A program made the translations under genes and the position numbers. This document shows positions 56,388-64,000 of a DNA stretch of 64,000 nt, in pieces (position 1 is the first letter of the stretch; each line of letters opens with the position of its first letter). Source of the DNA: Albidovulum sediminicola (GTDB taxonomy: Bacteria > Pseudomonadota > Alphaproteobacteria > Rhodobacterales > Rhodobacteraceae). The stretch covers positions 167,682 through 231,681 of the forward strand of contig NZ_JAOWLA010000005.1 in the NCBI RefSeq assembly GCF_025751575.1, in the 5' to 3' direction. The notes beneath the pieces were generated by a model that saw only the letters and a program-made list of their open reading frames with translations, was not told the origin of the DNA and did not search any database.

Positions 56388-57570
56388 CGCGTCCCTCCAT
56401 GATCATCCGGAAGATCGCCGGATCGGTCACACCTTCCGATCCGATCAGCAGCACGCGGGACTGCGCATCGAGCCCGAGCTTCGACGAAAGGCCCGTATCG
56501 GCCCGCGCCGCGATCAACGCGGCAAGGCCCGCGACGGCACTTTCGCCAGCCTCGATGGCCGGGTCGCCCGGCAGCGGCCGCGCGAGAAGCCGCACGGTGG
56601 GCGCGACGACGCTTTCGGGGATGGTCACGAAGTCGGACGCCTCCTCGGCCAGAATCTCCCATGCAAGTGGCGAGGGCTCGCCGCAGGACAGGCCAGCCAT
56701 GAGGGTTTCTTCCTCGATCACCACTGAGGTGGGGGCTCCGGCCTTGGCGCTTTCATAGAGACAGGCGGCCAGTTCCGGCTCGACGATCACCACACGCGGC
56801 GCTTTGTCGCCCCAGTGCTGGCGCAGACCGGCGGCGACACCCGCCGCAAGACCGCCGACGCCGCCTTGCAGGAAGACATGAGTGGGCGCCTCGTCCAGCG
56901 CCTCGCAGATCTCGCGCGTCATCACGCCATAACCCGCCATCACGTCTCGCGGCGGTTGGGAATAGCCGGGCCAGGATGTATCGGAGACGACGAACCAGCC
57001 GTTTGCGTCCGCCTCGGCCTTGGCCAAATCGACCGAATCGTCATAGTCGCCGGCGATCCGGATCACCTCGGCGCCAAAATCGCGCATCGCCGCGGCACGA
57101 CCCTCGCTGACCTCGGCATGAATGTAAATGCGGCAGGGCGCGCCAAAACGCTGGCATCCCCAGGCCAGCGAGCGACCGTGATTGCCGTCGGTCGCTGAAA
57201 CAAGCGTGATCTGCGCGGCGGCGTCGCGGTACTTGCCCGCGCGGATGTCGGCGAGGCTGACGTCTTGACCGAGACGCTTCGATATCTCGCGCTGGAGCAC
57301 GCGCAGGGCGGCGTAGGACCCGCCGAGCGCCTTGAAACTGCCCAGCCCGAAACGCGGCCCTTCGTGTTTATACAGGACGGCAGCCACGCCGATCCGTTGC
57401 GCCAGCGCCCTGAGCGAGACGAGCGGCGTTGGCATATAGCCGTCCCATGCCATGATCTCGGCCTGAGCCGTGGCAAAACCCCCGGGGCTCAGAACCCGGA
57501 GCGCGGCGTCTCCGGTCTTGCGGGCCGCCGCGACATGGGCAAGGCGGGCGGGGGGCAGAAGATCAGTCAT
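56377..57570 (-). CDS. Diaminopropionate ammonia-lyase-like PLP enzyme
   Basis: 397 aa, fold type II. Lys80 in GLGSFKALGGSYAA forms the PLP Schiff base, SATDGNHGRSLAWG and the phosphate loop LQGGVGGLAAG follow, and SEGVTDPAIF is near the end. These match diaminopropionate ammonia-lyase, which turns 2,3-diaminopropionate into pyruvate and two ammonia. EutB of ectoine breakdown is a more distant relative. The sequence suits an amino group on the beta carbon, but a related substrate is possible. It is translated 3 bases after the M20 gene, and overlaps the M24 gene. Confidence 0.87.
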   Translation of the reverse strand: MTDLLPPARLAHVAAARKTGDAALRVLSPGGFATAQAEIMAWDGYMPTPLVSLRALAQRIGVAAVLYKHEGPRFGLGSFKALGGSYAALRVLQREISKRLGQDVSLADIRAGKYRDAAAQITLVSATDGNHGRSLAWGCQRFGAPCRIYIHAEVSEGRAAAMRDFGAEVIRIAGDYDDSVDLAKAEADANGWFVVSDTSWPGYSQPPRDVMAGYGVMTREICEALDEAPTHVFLQGGVGGLAAGVAAGLRQHWGDKAPRVVIVEPELAACLYESAKAGAPTSVVIEEETLMAGLSCGEPSPLAWEILAEEASDFVTIPESVVAPTVRLLARPLPGDPAIEAGESAVAGLAALIAARADTGLSSKLGLDAQSRVLLIGSEGVTDPAIFRMIMEGRDAA

Positions 57571-57573
57571 CGG

Positions 57574-58719
57574 TCAGTCCTTTCGGGCAGGAAGACGGTC
57601 CCTGACAAGCGCCGCCCAGAAGGCGGCACCGATGGGCAGGAGCGCGTCGTTGAAATCGTAATCGGCGGCGTGAAGCGGCTGGCCGTGCGGTCCTTCTGTG
57701 CCGTTCCCCATGAGAAGGAAACAGCCGGGCACGGCGGCAGAGAAATGGGCGAAATCCTCGGAAAAGCTCATCGGCGGGCGGTTGCCATCGGTTTCCAGCC
57801 CCGCCGCCCTCGCGGCGCGGATGACCGCCTCGACCGGCCCGGGGGCGTTGATCGTCTCAATGAACTCCGTCTTGAAACTCATTGTCGCGCTGACGCCATG
57901 GGTCGCGGCAATGCCGGCCACGATCTGGCGCATGAAGCGTTCTACGGTCTGCCGGTCCTCGGGCAGGCGGGCGCGCACGTCCCCTTTGAGCGTCGCATGA
58001 CCGGGCAGCACGTTGCGTTGTCCATCGGTCAAAAATTCCGTCACCGACACGACAGCGCCGGCACCCGGCGCCAGCTTGCGCGAGACGATGGTCTGCAATG
58101 CCAGCACCAACTCGGCCGCCACCGTGATCGCCTCCACACCGACATGCGGCATGGAGGCGTGGCCACCCTTGCCCTTGACCGCGATTTCAAACAGGCTTTC
58201 GGACGCGCAGATCTGGCCGGGCCGGGTTGAGATCTGCCCGACGGGCGCGCCCGGCAGGTTGTGGATCGCATAGACCTCTTCGACCGGGAATCTTTCCAAC
58301 ACGCCTTCGTCGATCATTGCGCGCGCGCCCAGCCCGTGCTCCTCGTTCGGCTGGAAGAGGAACACGACCGTGCCGTCGAAATTCTTGTCCCGGGCCAGTA
58401 GTTCCGCCGCGCCGAGCAGCATGGTCATATGACCGTCGTGGCCGCAGGCATGCATGACGCCCGGGCTTTCCGAGACATAGTCATGGTCGCTCTTCTCGGT
58501 TATCGGCAACGCATCCATGTCGGCCCTCAGACCGATGGCGTGGTTGCCGGGCCCGGCCTTGAGAATGCCGACGATGCCCACACCTTCATGCACTTCGATG
58601 CCAAGCCCGCGCAGATGCGCCGCGACCCTCGCCTTGGTGCGCTGTTCTTGAAAGCCCAGTTCAGGATCGCGGTGAAAGGCGTGCCTGAGCGCGACCAGTT
58701 CTTGATGATGATTGCCCAT
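57574..58719 (-). CDS. M20D amidohydrolase (hippurate/N-acyl-amino-acid type)
   Basis: 381 aa. Metal site MHACGHDGH at residues 89-97 and PNEEHG with Glu126/Glu127 as catalytic acid and ligand. The dimerisation/lid domain has GKGGHASMPHVGVEAI. M20D enzymes cut N-acyl amino acids (hippurate, N-acetyl, indole conjugates). In ectoine breakdown the N-acetyl group is removed by DoeB, an unrelated family, so this would be a different solution to deacylation. Between gntR (167-base gap) and the PLP enzyme (3-base gap). Confidence 0.9.
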   Translation of the reverse strand: MGNHHQELVALRHAFHRDPELGFQEQRTKARVAAHLRGLGIEVHEGVGIVGILKAGPGNHAIGLRADMDALPITEKSDHDYVSESPGVMHACGHDGHMTMLLGAAELLARDKNFDGTVVFLFQPNEEHGLGARAMIDEGVLERFPVEEVYAIHNLPGAPVGQISTRPGQICASESLFEIAVKGKGGHASMPHVGVEAITVAAELVLALQTIVSRKLAPGAGAVVSVTEFLTDGQRNVLPGHATLKGDVRARLPEDRQTVERFMRQIVAGIAATHGVSATMSFKTEFIETINAPGPVEAVIRAARAAGLETDGNRPPMSFSEDFAHFSAAVPGCFLLMGNGTEGPHGQPLHAADYDFNDALLPIGAAFWAALVRDRLPARKD

Positions 58720-58886
58720 ACGACTCTCCTTCGGATCGCCATTCCGAGACTAGAGCGTCGAGGCGACTATTGGCGTCGAAAACTCTCTTTTCCGCGATCA
58801 AAAACGTCGGCACAGGAGCTTTTCACAACACTATTTCAAAATCCTGAGCAATGATCATCGCTCGATATCATGACAGACACACCCGC

Positions 58887-59621
58887 TCACCGGTTCACGA
58901 TAGCGCGGGCGGAAAACTCTGCCAGTTCTCCACGCCATATCTGTCGGCCGAGGCAGAAGGCCTGCCCGGCATCATCGCGAATAGTCTGCACCAGTTCTAT
59001 CCCGGCCTGATACGGTGGCAGCCCCAGCATCGCCGCCTCGTCCGGCTGGATCGGGCACATTCGGATGACCACGTCTCCGGTGTGCGCCGCGATGCCGTAC
59101 TGCTGCTCCAGCACCTGGGTTGTCGACTGCCGCAAGTCATGGTCCAAAAGGTCCGGGCATCTACTCGCGACGACGAACTCCGTCTCGATCAGGATCGGGT
59201 GGCCGTTGATACGAAACAAACGTGTATATTCGTGCAGTTCCTCCCCCATCGGGACCGAAAGCTCTGCCGAGAGCGCGCCATCCGCTCGGATCGAACGTTT
59301 GCGCAGGACCGTTATTTCGAGATCGGTGCCGGAGGCGCGCGCGTCTGCGGCGAAGCTGACGCGCTCGCTGATGTCGTAGCGGACCCGCCTGGGCGAGACG
59401 AAACGCCCCCTGCGGTCTTCGCTATAGGCCAACCCCTGGGCCTCGATCGCTTCCAGCGCCCGGCGCGCAGTCATCCGACTGACGCCATATTGCTCGGCCA
59501 TCGCGCGTTCGGACGGCAACGCAGCGTGTTCCGACAGTATGCCCGCGACAATGTCACTCCGGATGCTTTCAACCATCTGGCGAAAGCGCGGGAGAGCAGC
59601 GTCTTTTCGTGATCGGTTCAT
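58887..59621 (-). CDS. GntR/HutC family transcriptional regulator
   Basis: 244 aa. Winged helix-turn-helix: LPSERAMAEQYGVSRMTARR in the N-terminal part; UTRA ligand domain in the C-terminal part (ELHEYTRLFRINGHPI). HutC-type members often respond to small metabolites. Divergent from the racemase-like/dimethylglycine-dehydrogenase-like genes with a perfect palindrome in between, and leading the M20-PLP-M24 genes; so it probably controls both sides. Start ATG 59621 fits the usual N-terminus (MNRSRKDAALPRF). Confidence 0.92.
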   Translation of the reverse strand: MNRSRKDAALPRFRQMVESIRSDIVAGILSEHAALPSERAMAEQYGVSRMTARRALEAIEAQGLAYSEDRRGRFVSPRRVRYDISERVSFAADARASGTDLEITVLRKRSIRADGALSAELSVPMGEELHEYTRLFRINGHPILIETEFVVASRCPDLLDHDLRQSTTQVLEQQYGIAAHTGDVVIRMCPIQPDEAAMLGLPPYQAGIELVQTIRDDAGQAFCLGRQIWRGELAEFSARAIVNR

Positions 59622-59680
59622 GGGCACCCTGAGAAGCTTTCGTATTCTTACTATGCTCAGCAATGGACGCCAAGGCATAC

Positions 59681-59694
59681 CTGGTATATACCAG
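59681..59694. promoter_or_regulatory. Probable GntR/HutC operator
   Basis: CTGGTATATACCAG is a perfect 14-bp palindrome in the 102-base region between gntR and the racemase-like gene. TATA-centred symmetric sites of this type are typical for HutC/GntR regulators. It lies 29 bases before the start at 59724. Confidence 0.75.
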
Positions 59695-59723
59695 ACTCGA
59701 ATCGATCCGAAGGATGTCCGCCG

Positions 59724-60488
59724 ATGTTGAGCGACGCGCAGATTGAAGACCTGACCTTCAAGGTGGATTCGGGCCTCGGATCGCGCGCCCGGATCGGGGT
59801 GATCATCCTGCAAAGCGACCAGACCGCCGAGTACGAATTCTCGACCCTCCTGCGCCAGGACGGTGTGGCGCTCTACCACTCGCGCATCCCCAACGCGATG
59901 GAAGTGACGCCCGAGACGCTCCGCGCAATGGAGCAGGATCTGCCGGTGGCAGCCGCGCTGCTGCCCAGCGCGTTCGACTTCGACGTCATCGGCTATTGCT
60001 GCACTTCAGGCGCAACCATGATCGGCGAAGACCGGGTGGATGAGATCATCCGCCAGATCCATCCCGGTGCGAAGACCACCAACCCGCTGACCGCCTGCAA
60101 GGCCGCGCTTGCTGCCCTAGATGTGGGGCGCTTCGCGCTCGTCACGCCCTATGCGCCGTCCGTTACATCAGAGATGCAACAAAACCTGGCTGCTGCAGGA
60201 TTCGAAACCCGTGCAGTGGCCTCGTTCAACCAATCCGATGACTTTACCGTCGCTCGGATCAGTTCGGACAGCATCCTTGACGCCATCCTTGCGGTCGGCC
60301 AGCGCGAGGCCTGCGAAGCGGTCTTCGTTTCCTGCACCAGCCTCAGGGTTCTGCCCGTGATTGCCGAAGCCGAGGCACAGCTCGGCAAGCCGGTGATCTC
60401 AAGCAATCAGGCCACGGCCTGGCATTTGATGCGGCTCGCCGGGCTAGAGGACCGGCCCGAAGGTGCGGGCCGACTTTTCCACCACTGA
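59724..60488 (+). CDS. Arylmalonate decarboxylase/maleate isomerase/EutA-like protein (second)
   Basis: 254 aa. Cys93 in YCCTSGATMIGEDR and Cys204 in FVSCTSLRVLP are the two catalytic cysteines of the superfamily. It resembles the first copy at 47951 in the second half (GKPVISSNQATAWHLMR) but differs widely elsewhere. A double cysteine (92-93) at the first site is unusual. It is followed after 29 bases by the dimethylglycine-dehydrogenase-like gene, with which it forms a GntR-controlled operon. Reaction unknown. Confidence 0.85.
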   Translation: MLSDAQIEDLTFKVDSGLGSRARIGVIILQSDQTAEYEFSTLLRQDGVALYHSRIPNAMEVTPETLRAMEQDLPVAAALLPSAFDFDVIGYCCTSGATMIGEDRVDEIIRQIHPGAKTTNPLTACKAALAALDVGRFALVTPYAPSVTSEMQQNLAAAGFETRAVASFNQSDDFTVARISSDSILDAILAVGQREACEAVFVSCTSLRVLPVIAEAEAQLGKPVISSNQATAWHLMRLAGLEDRPEGAGRLFHH

Positions 60489-60517
60489 AATCACCCGACG
60501 CGGCAGGAGGTTCACCC

Positions 60518-62968
60518 ATGTCGAAGCCCATCCCCAGCCATGCCCAAGTTGTCATCATCGGCGGTGGCATCCATGGCTGCTCCGTCGCCTACCATCTGGC
60601 GAAGGAAGGCTGGAAGGATATCGTGCTGCTGGAACGCAAGCAGCTGACCTGCGGCACCACATGGCATGCGGCCGGGCTGGTCGGGCAGTTGCAGGGCAGC
60701 CATGCAACGACCGCCTTCGCAAAATACGGGGTCGAACTATTGGAGGAGATCGAGGCCCAGACGGGCCAGAACCCGGGCTATCGGCGCTCGGGCTCCATCT
60801 CGGTCGCGATCAATGACGAGCGGCTGGCCGAACTGAAGCGGAAGGCCGATTTCGCCTCGCTCTTCGGGATCGAGGCAAGCTATTTGAGCACGCCCGAGAT
60901 CGCGGAACGCTGGCCGCTAATGAACCCCGAAGGCGTCTTGGGCGGCATCTACATGCCCAGTGACGGATCGGCCAACCCGATTGACTTGACGAATGCGCTG
61001 GCCAAGGGCACGCGCATGCATGGCGCGCAGATATTTGAGCATGTCAAGGTCGAGGCGGTCGAGGTCGAAGGTGGTCGGGTGCGGGCTGTGCAGACCGAAC
61101 AGGGCCGCATCACCGCCGACGTCGTGGTGAACTGCGGCGGCATGTGGGCGCGCGAGCTGGGCCGCCAGAACGGTGTGGGCGTACCGCTTCATGCCTGTGA
61201 ACACTATTACCTCGTCACCGAACCGATTGCCGATCTTCCAAGCGACCTGCCGGTCCTGCGCTCCTATTGCGACGGAACCTACTGGAAGGAGGATGCAGGT
61301 AAGCTCCTCTTCGGCTTCGCGCATTTCCACCCCAAGGCCTGGGGTATGGACGGCATTCCCGAATCGTTCTGTTTCGACAGCCTTCCGTTCGTCGAGGAGG
61401 ATGTGATGGATGTGCTGGAACTGGCGATGAACCGGGTGCCTGTCCTGCAGGATGTCGGCATCCGCACTTTCTTCAACGGGCCGGAAAGCTATTCCCACGA
61501 TGGTCGCTTCACGCTGGGCGAGGCGCCGGACGTCAAGGGCTATTACATCCTGGCTGGGGTGAACTCCACCGGCATCCAGTCAGGCTCCGGTGCGGGCCGG
61601 GCGCTGGCACAGTGGATCATGAGGGGCCACCCGCCGATGGATCTCAGCGAGATGGACCCCAAGCGCTGCGAAGAGTTCCAGACCCGCGATCCCTATCTGC
61701 GCGAACGCTGCGCCGAAACGCTGGTGCTGACCTATGCGATGCACTGGCCGGGACGTCAGCGTGAGAGCGTGCGTAATCTGCGCCGGACGCCGTTCTATCA
61801 CGCGATGAAGGCCCGCGGCGCCTGCTATGCCGAGGTGCAGGGATGGGAGCGCCCCGGCTGGTTCGCGCCCAAGGGTGTGGCGCCGCAATACGACTACAGC
61901 TTTGGCCGCCCCAGCTGGTTCCCCCATGCGCAGGCCGAACAGAAGGCCGCGCGCGAGGCGGTGGCGTTGTTCGACTATTCAATGCTGGGCAAGCTGATGG
62001 TCGAGGGCAAGGATGCCGAGGCCTTCCTGCAACGCGTCTGCACCAATGACATGGCGCTGCCCGTGGGCCGCGTCGCCTACACACTGATGCTGAACGAACG
62101 GGGCGGGATTGAAAGTGATGTGACCGTAGCGCGCCACGCCAAAGACGCCTTCATGGTGATGAGTTCGATCTCGAGCACACGGCGCGACTACCTGCATTTG
62201 CGCGACGCGCTGCGTCCGGGCGAGGAGGTGCGCCTGCGCGACGCCACGGCGGCCTATGGCGTGCTCTCCATCGCCGGGCCGAAATCGCGCGATCTGCTGG
62301 CGGCGGTCGCCGATACCGACGTCTCGAACGCGGCCTTCCCCTTCAACAGCCTGCAACATTTCCACATCGGCCACGCACCGGTCTTCGCCCAGCGGCTGTC
62401 CTACACGGGCGAGTTGGGCTGGGAGGTTTTCGTCACCCCCGATTTCGCCGAACATGTCTTCGACGTATTGATGGAGGCGGGCCAGAGTTTCGGGCTTCGG
62501 CTTGCCGGGGGCGAGGCGCTAAATGCGCTTCGCATCGAAAAGGGCTTCCTCCACTGGGGCCACGATATGGCCTACAGCGACGCGCCGCACCAGATGGGTC
62601 TTGGCTTCGCCTGCAAGCCGAACAAAGGAACCACGTTTGTCGGTCGTGACGCCTATCTTGATCGCAAAGCCGCCAACGAGGGGCCGTTCCTGTGCTTCAT
62701 CAAGCTGGCGGACCCGGCGCCCATGCTGCATCACAATGAACCGGTCGTACGGAACGGCAGCGTTGCGGGTTATGTAACGGCCGGGGCATGGTCCAATGCT
62801 CAAGGGGCAGCGGTTGGCCTTTGCCTTCTATATCCGCCAACGGAACTCTCCGGCAGGCAGGCACTCATGGACGGCCAGTACTCTGTCTTGGTTGAAGGGC
62901 GGAAAATCTCTGCGGAGATCAGCCTCGCTCCGTTCTACGATCCTGCGAACGCAAGAATGCTCGCTTAA
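60518..62968 (+). CDS. Dimethylglycine/sarcosine dehydrogenase-like flavoprotein
   Basis: 816 aa. DAO-type FAD domain: VVIIGGGIHGCSVAYHLAKE near residue 11; GTTWHAAGL near 50 keeps the histidine that carries FAD covalently in dimethylglycine dehydrogenase. A central linker is followed by a C-terminal GcvT-like folate domain (GKLMVEGKDAEAFLQRVCTN, SYTGELGWEVFV). This is the domain layout of DMGDH and sarcosine dehydrogenase. It removes an N-methyl group and passes it to tetrahydrofolate. ATG has AGGAGG 7 bases upstream. The substrate is not known; dimethylglycine is the default. Confidence 0.92.
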   Translation: MSKPIPSHAQVVIIGGGIHGCSVAYHLAKEGWKDIVLLERKQLTCGTTWHAAGLVGQLQGSHATTAFAKYGVELLEEIEAQTGQNPGYRRSGSISVAINDERLAELKRKADFASLFGIEASYLSTPEIAERWPLMNPEGVLGGIYMPSDGSANPIDLTNALAKGTRMHGAQIFEHVKVEAVEVEGGRVRAVQTEQGRITADVVVNCGGMWARELGRQNGVGVPLHACEHYYLVTEPIADLPSDLPVLRSYCDGTYWKEDAGKLLFGFAHFHPKAWGMDGIPESFCFDSLPFVEEDVMDVLELAMNRVPVLQDVGIRTFFNGPESYSHDGRFTLGEAPDVKGYYILAGVNSTGIQSGSGAGRALAQWIMRGHPPMDLSEMDPKRCEEFQTRDPYLRERCAETLVLTYAMHWPGRQRESVRNLRRTPFYHAMKARGACYAEVQGWERPGWFAPKGVAPQYDYSFGRPSWFPHAQAEQKAAREAVALFDYSMLGKLMVEGKDAEAFLQRVCTNDMALPVGRVAYTLMLNERGGIESDVTVARHAKDAFMVMSSISSTRRDYLHLRDALRPGEEVRLRDATAAYGVLSIAGPKSRDLLAAVADTDVSNAAFPFNSLQHFHIGHAPVFAQRLSYTGELGWEVFVTPDFAEHVFDVLMEAGQSFGLRLAGGEALNALRIEKGFLHWGHDMAYSDAPHQMGLGFACKPNKGTTFVGRDAYLDRKAANEGPFLCFIKLADPAPMLHHNEPVVRNGSVAGYVTAGAWSNAQGAAVGLCLLYPPTELSGRQALMDGQYSVLVEGRKISAEISLAPFYDPANARMLA

Positions 62969-63202
62969 GTCAGAGCTCACGCTGGCCATGGCAGTAGCTC
63001 CTTGCCGCTTCAAAGACGCTGGGCCAGGTCGGGCGTCTTCGGCAAGTATGCGGGCGCGCTGCACATCGCTAAGACGCCGATCGTGACCGTCACGCGCAAC
63101 CGCCAAGCGTGCATTCCCTGTACGCTCACATCGCTTCCCTGTTCGACCCCGGCGGTTACCCTGATCAGGCAATAGCAGTTCCGTGTTATCCCGCGAAGGG
63201 AG

Positions 63203-64000
63203 TCATCTCACAAACCATTGAAAAAACAACATTATCAGGGCTGAAATCGCCAGAATAGGCCCAGAATACGCCAAATTCCCTGCAAACAGGGAAATGCGGT
63301 GCGGGGAGCGGAAGACGGACGGGTCCGGGATGGTGACGGCAAATGCTGTCGCTGCAATCGGTCCGATCCCCGGTATGGTCGCAAGCACGCGACAGATCGA
63401 GTTGGTTTGATGGATCCGGCCCGGCCGGGCATCGATCCTCTCGATATGCCGGTTCAGGGCCTCCATTTGGCCCATGAAAGTATCCAAGGCAAAGCAGACA
63501 TCTTCCGGCAGGTTTTCTCGTATCTCGTCCAGCTTCGCGACTAGCGCATCGACCCGGTGCCTGCCCTGCGCGACGACAACCCCGTGCTCGGCCAGATTCG
63601 CCTGGAACGCACAAGCCGCCATTGTTCGCTGCCGAACCAGAAGCCCTCGGGCTCGGTGCAGCATCGGAAATGCCTGATCTTCTTTCGATTTGATCGGGGC
63701 AAAGCGCATGCTGGGACGGGTCACAGCTTCGCAAATGGCAGCCGTATCCGTGGCATCATTCTTCGCGCCACGGCGCACGAAGGGTTTGACATAGCCTGAA
63801 GGGATTAGGCGTAAATCATGGCGAACCTCCAATAGTTGACGAGCCCAGTTGTGGGCGATCGCGCAGGCTTCGAGATAGTGCCGCAGCCCATGGTGTCGGA
63901 GGCGGCCAGCGACGCGGTGTGCGAGGCTGGCGGTCACTGTCGATCTTCGGAGCAGGTTTGGGTTGCGCAACCTGAAACCTGAGACGGCGATGACGATGAC
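63203..64000 (-). pseudogene. IS110-family transposase, C-terminal end damaged, runs off the window
   Basis: The frame stays open to the right edge, so the start may lie outside. The DEDD-type N-terminal domain shows HNWARQLLEVRHDLRLIPSG and YVKPFVRRGAKNDATDTAAI. The C-terminal Transposase_20 domain starts (CRVLATIPGIGPIAATAFAV) but after the usual DPSVFRS the rest (the LGLTP...SSGGK block) is missing and replaced by an unrelated 25-residue tail. It probably marks the right part of the island. An inactive copy is likely. Confidence 0.8.

Overview
The window is high-GC alphaproteobacterial chromosome. Gene content and order (soluble formate dehydrogenase with tup/mob/moe genes, dnaG-rpoD, SoxBDAG sarcosine oxidase, orphan Tad-type pseudopilins around a glutamate dehydrogenase, and a palindromic GCGGGGGC-type intergenic repeat) point to a member of the Rhodobacteraceae. 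The genus cannot be named from sequence reading alone.

Region 1 (1-16.1 kb) is a formate oxidation and metal-cofactor block. It encodes a two-subunit NAD-linked formate dehydrogenase whose beta subunit is a fused NuoE/NuoF-type protein (11.6-16.1 kb). It also carries a TupABC-type tungstate importer with a DUF2478 protein, the sulfurtransferase FdhD, MobA, MobB, MoeA and a TusA-like protein. A multi-cluster 4Fe-4S protein, an Mrp/ApbC Fe-S carrier and DUF6494, DUF4444-like and DUF6505 proteins complete the block. Fused FdhB next to TupABC fits a tungsten enzyme of the Methylorubrum FDH1 type. A short cytochrome c whose N-terminal part looks like a shrunken tungstate/molybdate-binding protein is the oddest gene here.

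Region 2 (16.1-40.8 kb) is mostly core genome: a Mug-like glycosylase directly behind rpoD and dnaG, a first sarcosine oxidase operon (soxBDAG), two oppositely oriented sets of TadE/TadG pseudopilin genes flanking glutamate dehydrogenase, a pirin, a lysR broken by one stop codon, a tetR with a perfect operator-like palindrome, hom, glpX and recJ, ending in tRNA-Glu(UUC).

Region 3 (40.85-64 kb) behaves as a genomic island at the 3' end of tRNA-Glu. It begins with a decayed phage-type integrase and an IS5 remnant, contains two IS481-like fragments in the middle and ends in a damaged IS110 transposase. It holds four linked modules. (a) A seven-gene operon encodes a creatinase-like M24 protein, an arylmalonate decarboxylase/maleate isomerase-like protein, a second SoxBDAG and a Rieske oxygenase, divergent from a LysR gene. 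(b) An EhuABCD-like amino-acid/ectoine-type ABC importer lies divergent from an Lrp/AsnC regulator. (c) GntR, an M20 amidohydrolase, a diaminopropionate ammonia-lyase-like PLP enzyme and an M24 metallopeptidase form one strand of the third block. (d) A second arylmalonate decarboxylase-like protein and a dimethylglycine dehydrogenase-like flavoprotein read the other way, with a perfect 14-bp palindrome between (c) and (d).

Taken together the island looks like an importer plus hydrolases, deaminase and N-demethylating flavoenzymes for a nitrogen-rich, N-methylated small molecule. Its enzyme classes mirror ectoine catabolism (EutA/EutB/EutD plus Ehu) and creatine/betaine breakdown, but no complete known pathway is present. 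The actual substrate is unknown. This is the best candidate in the window for an undescribed system.
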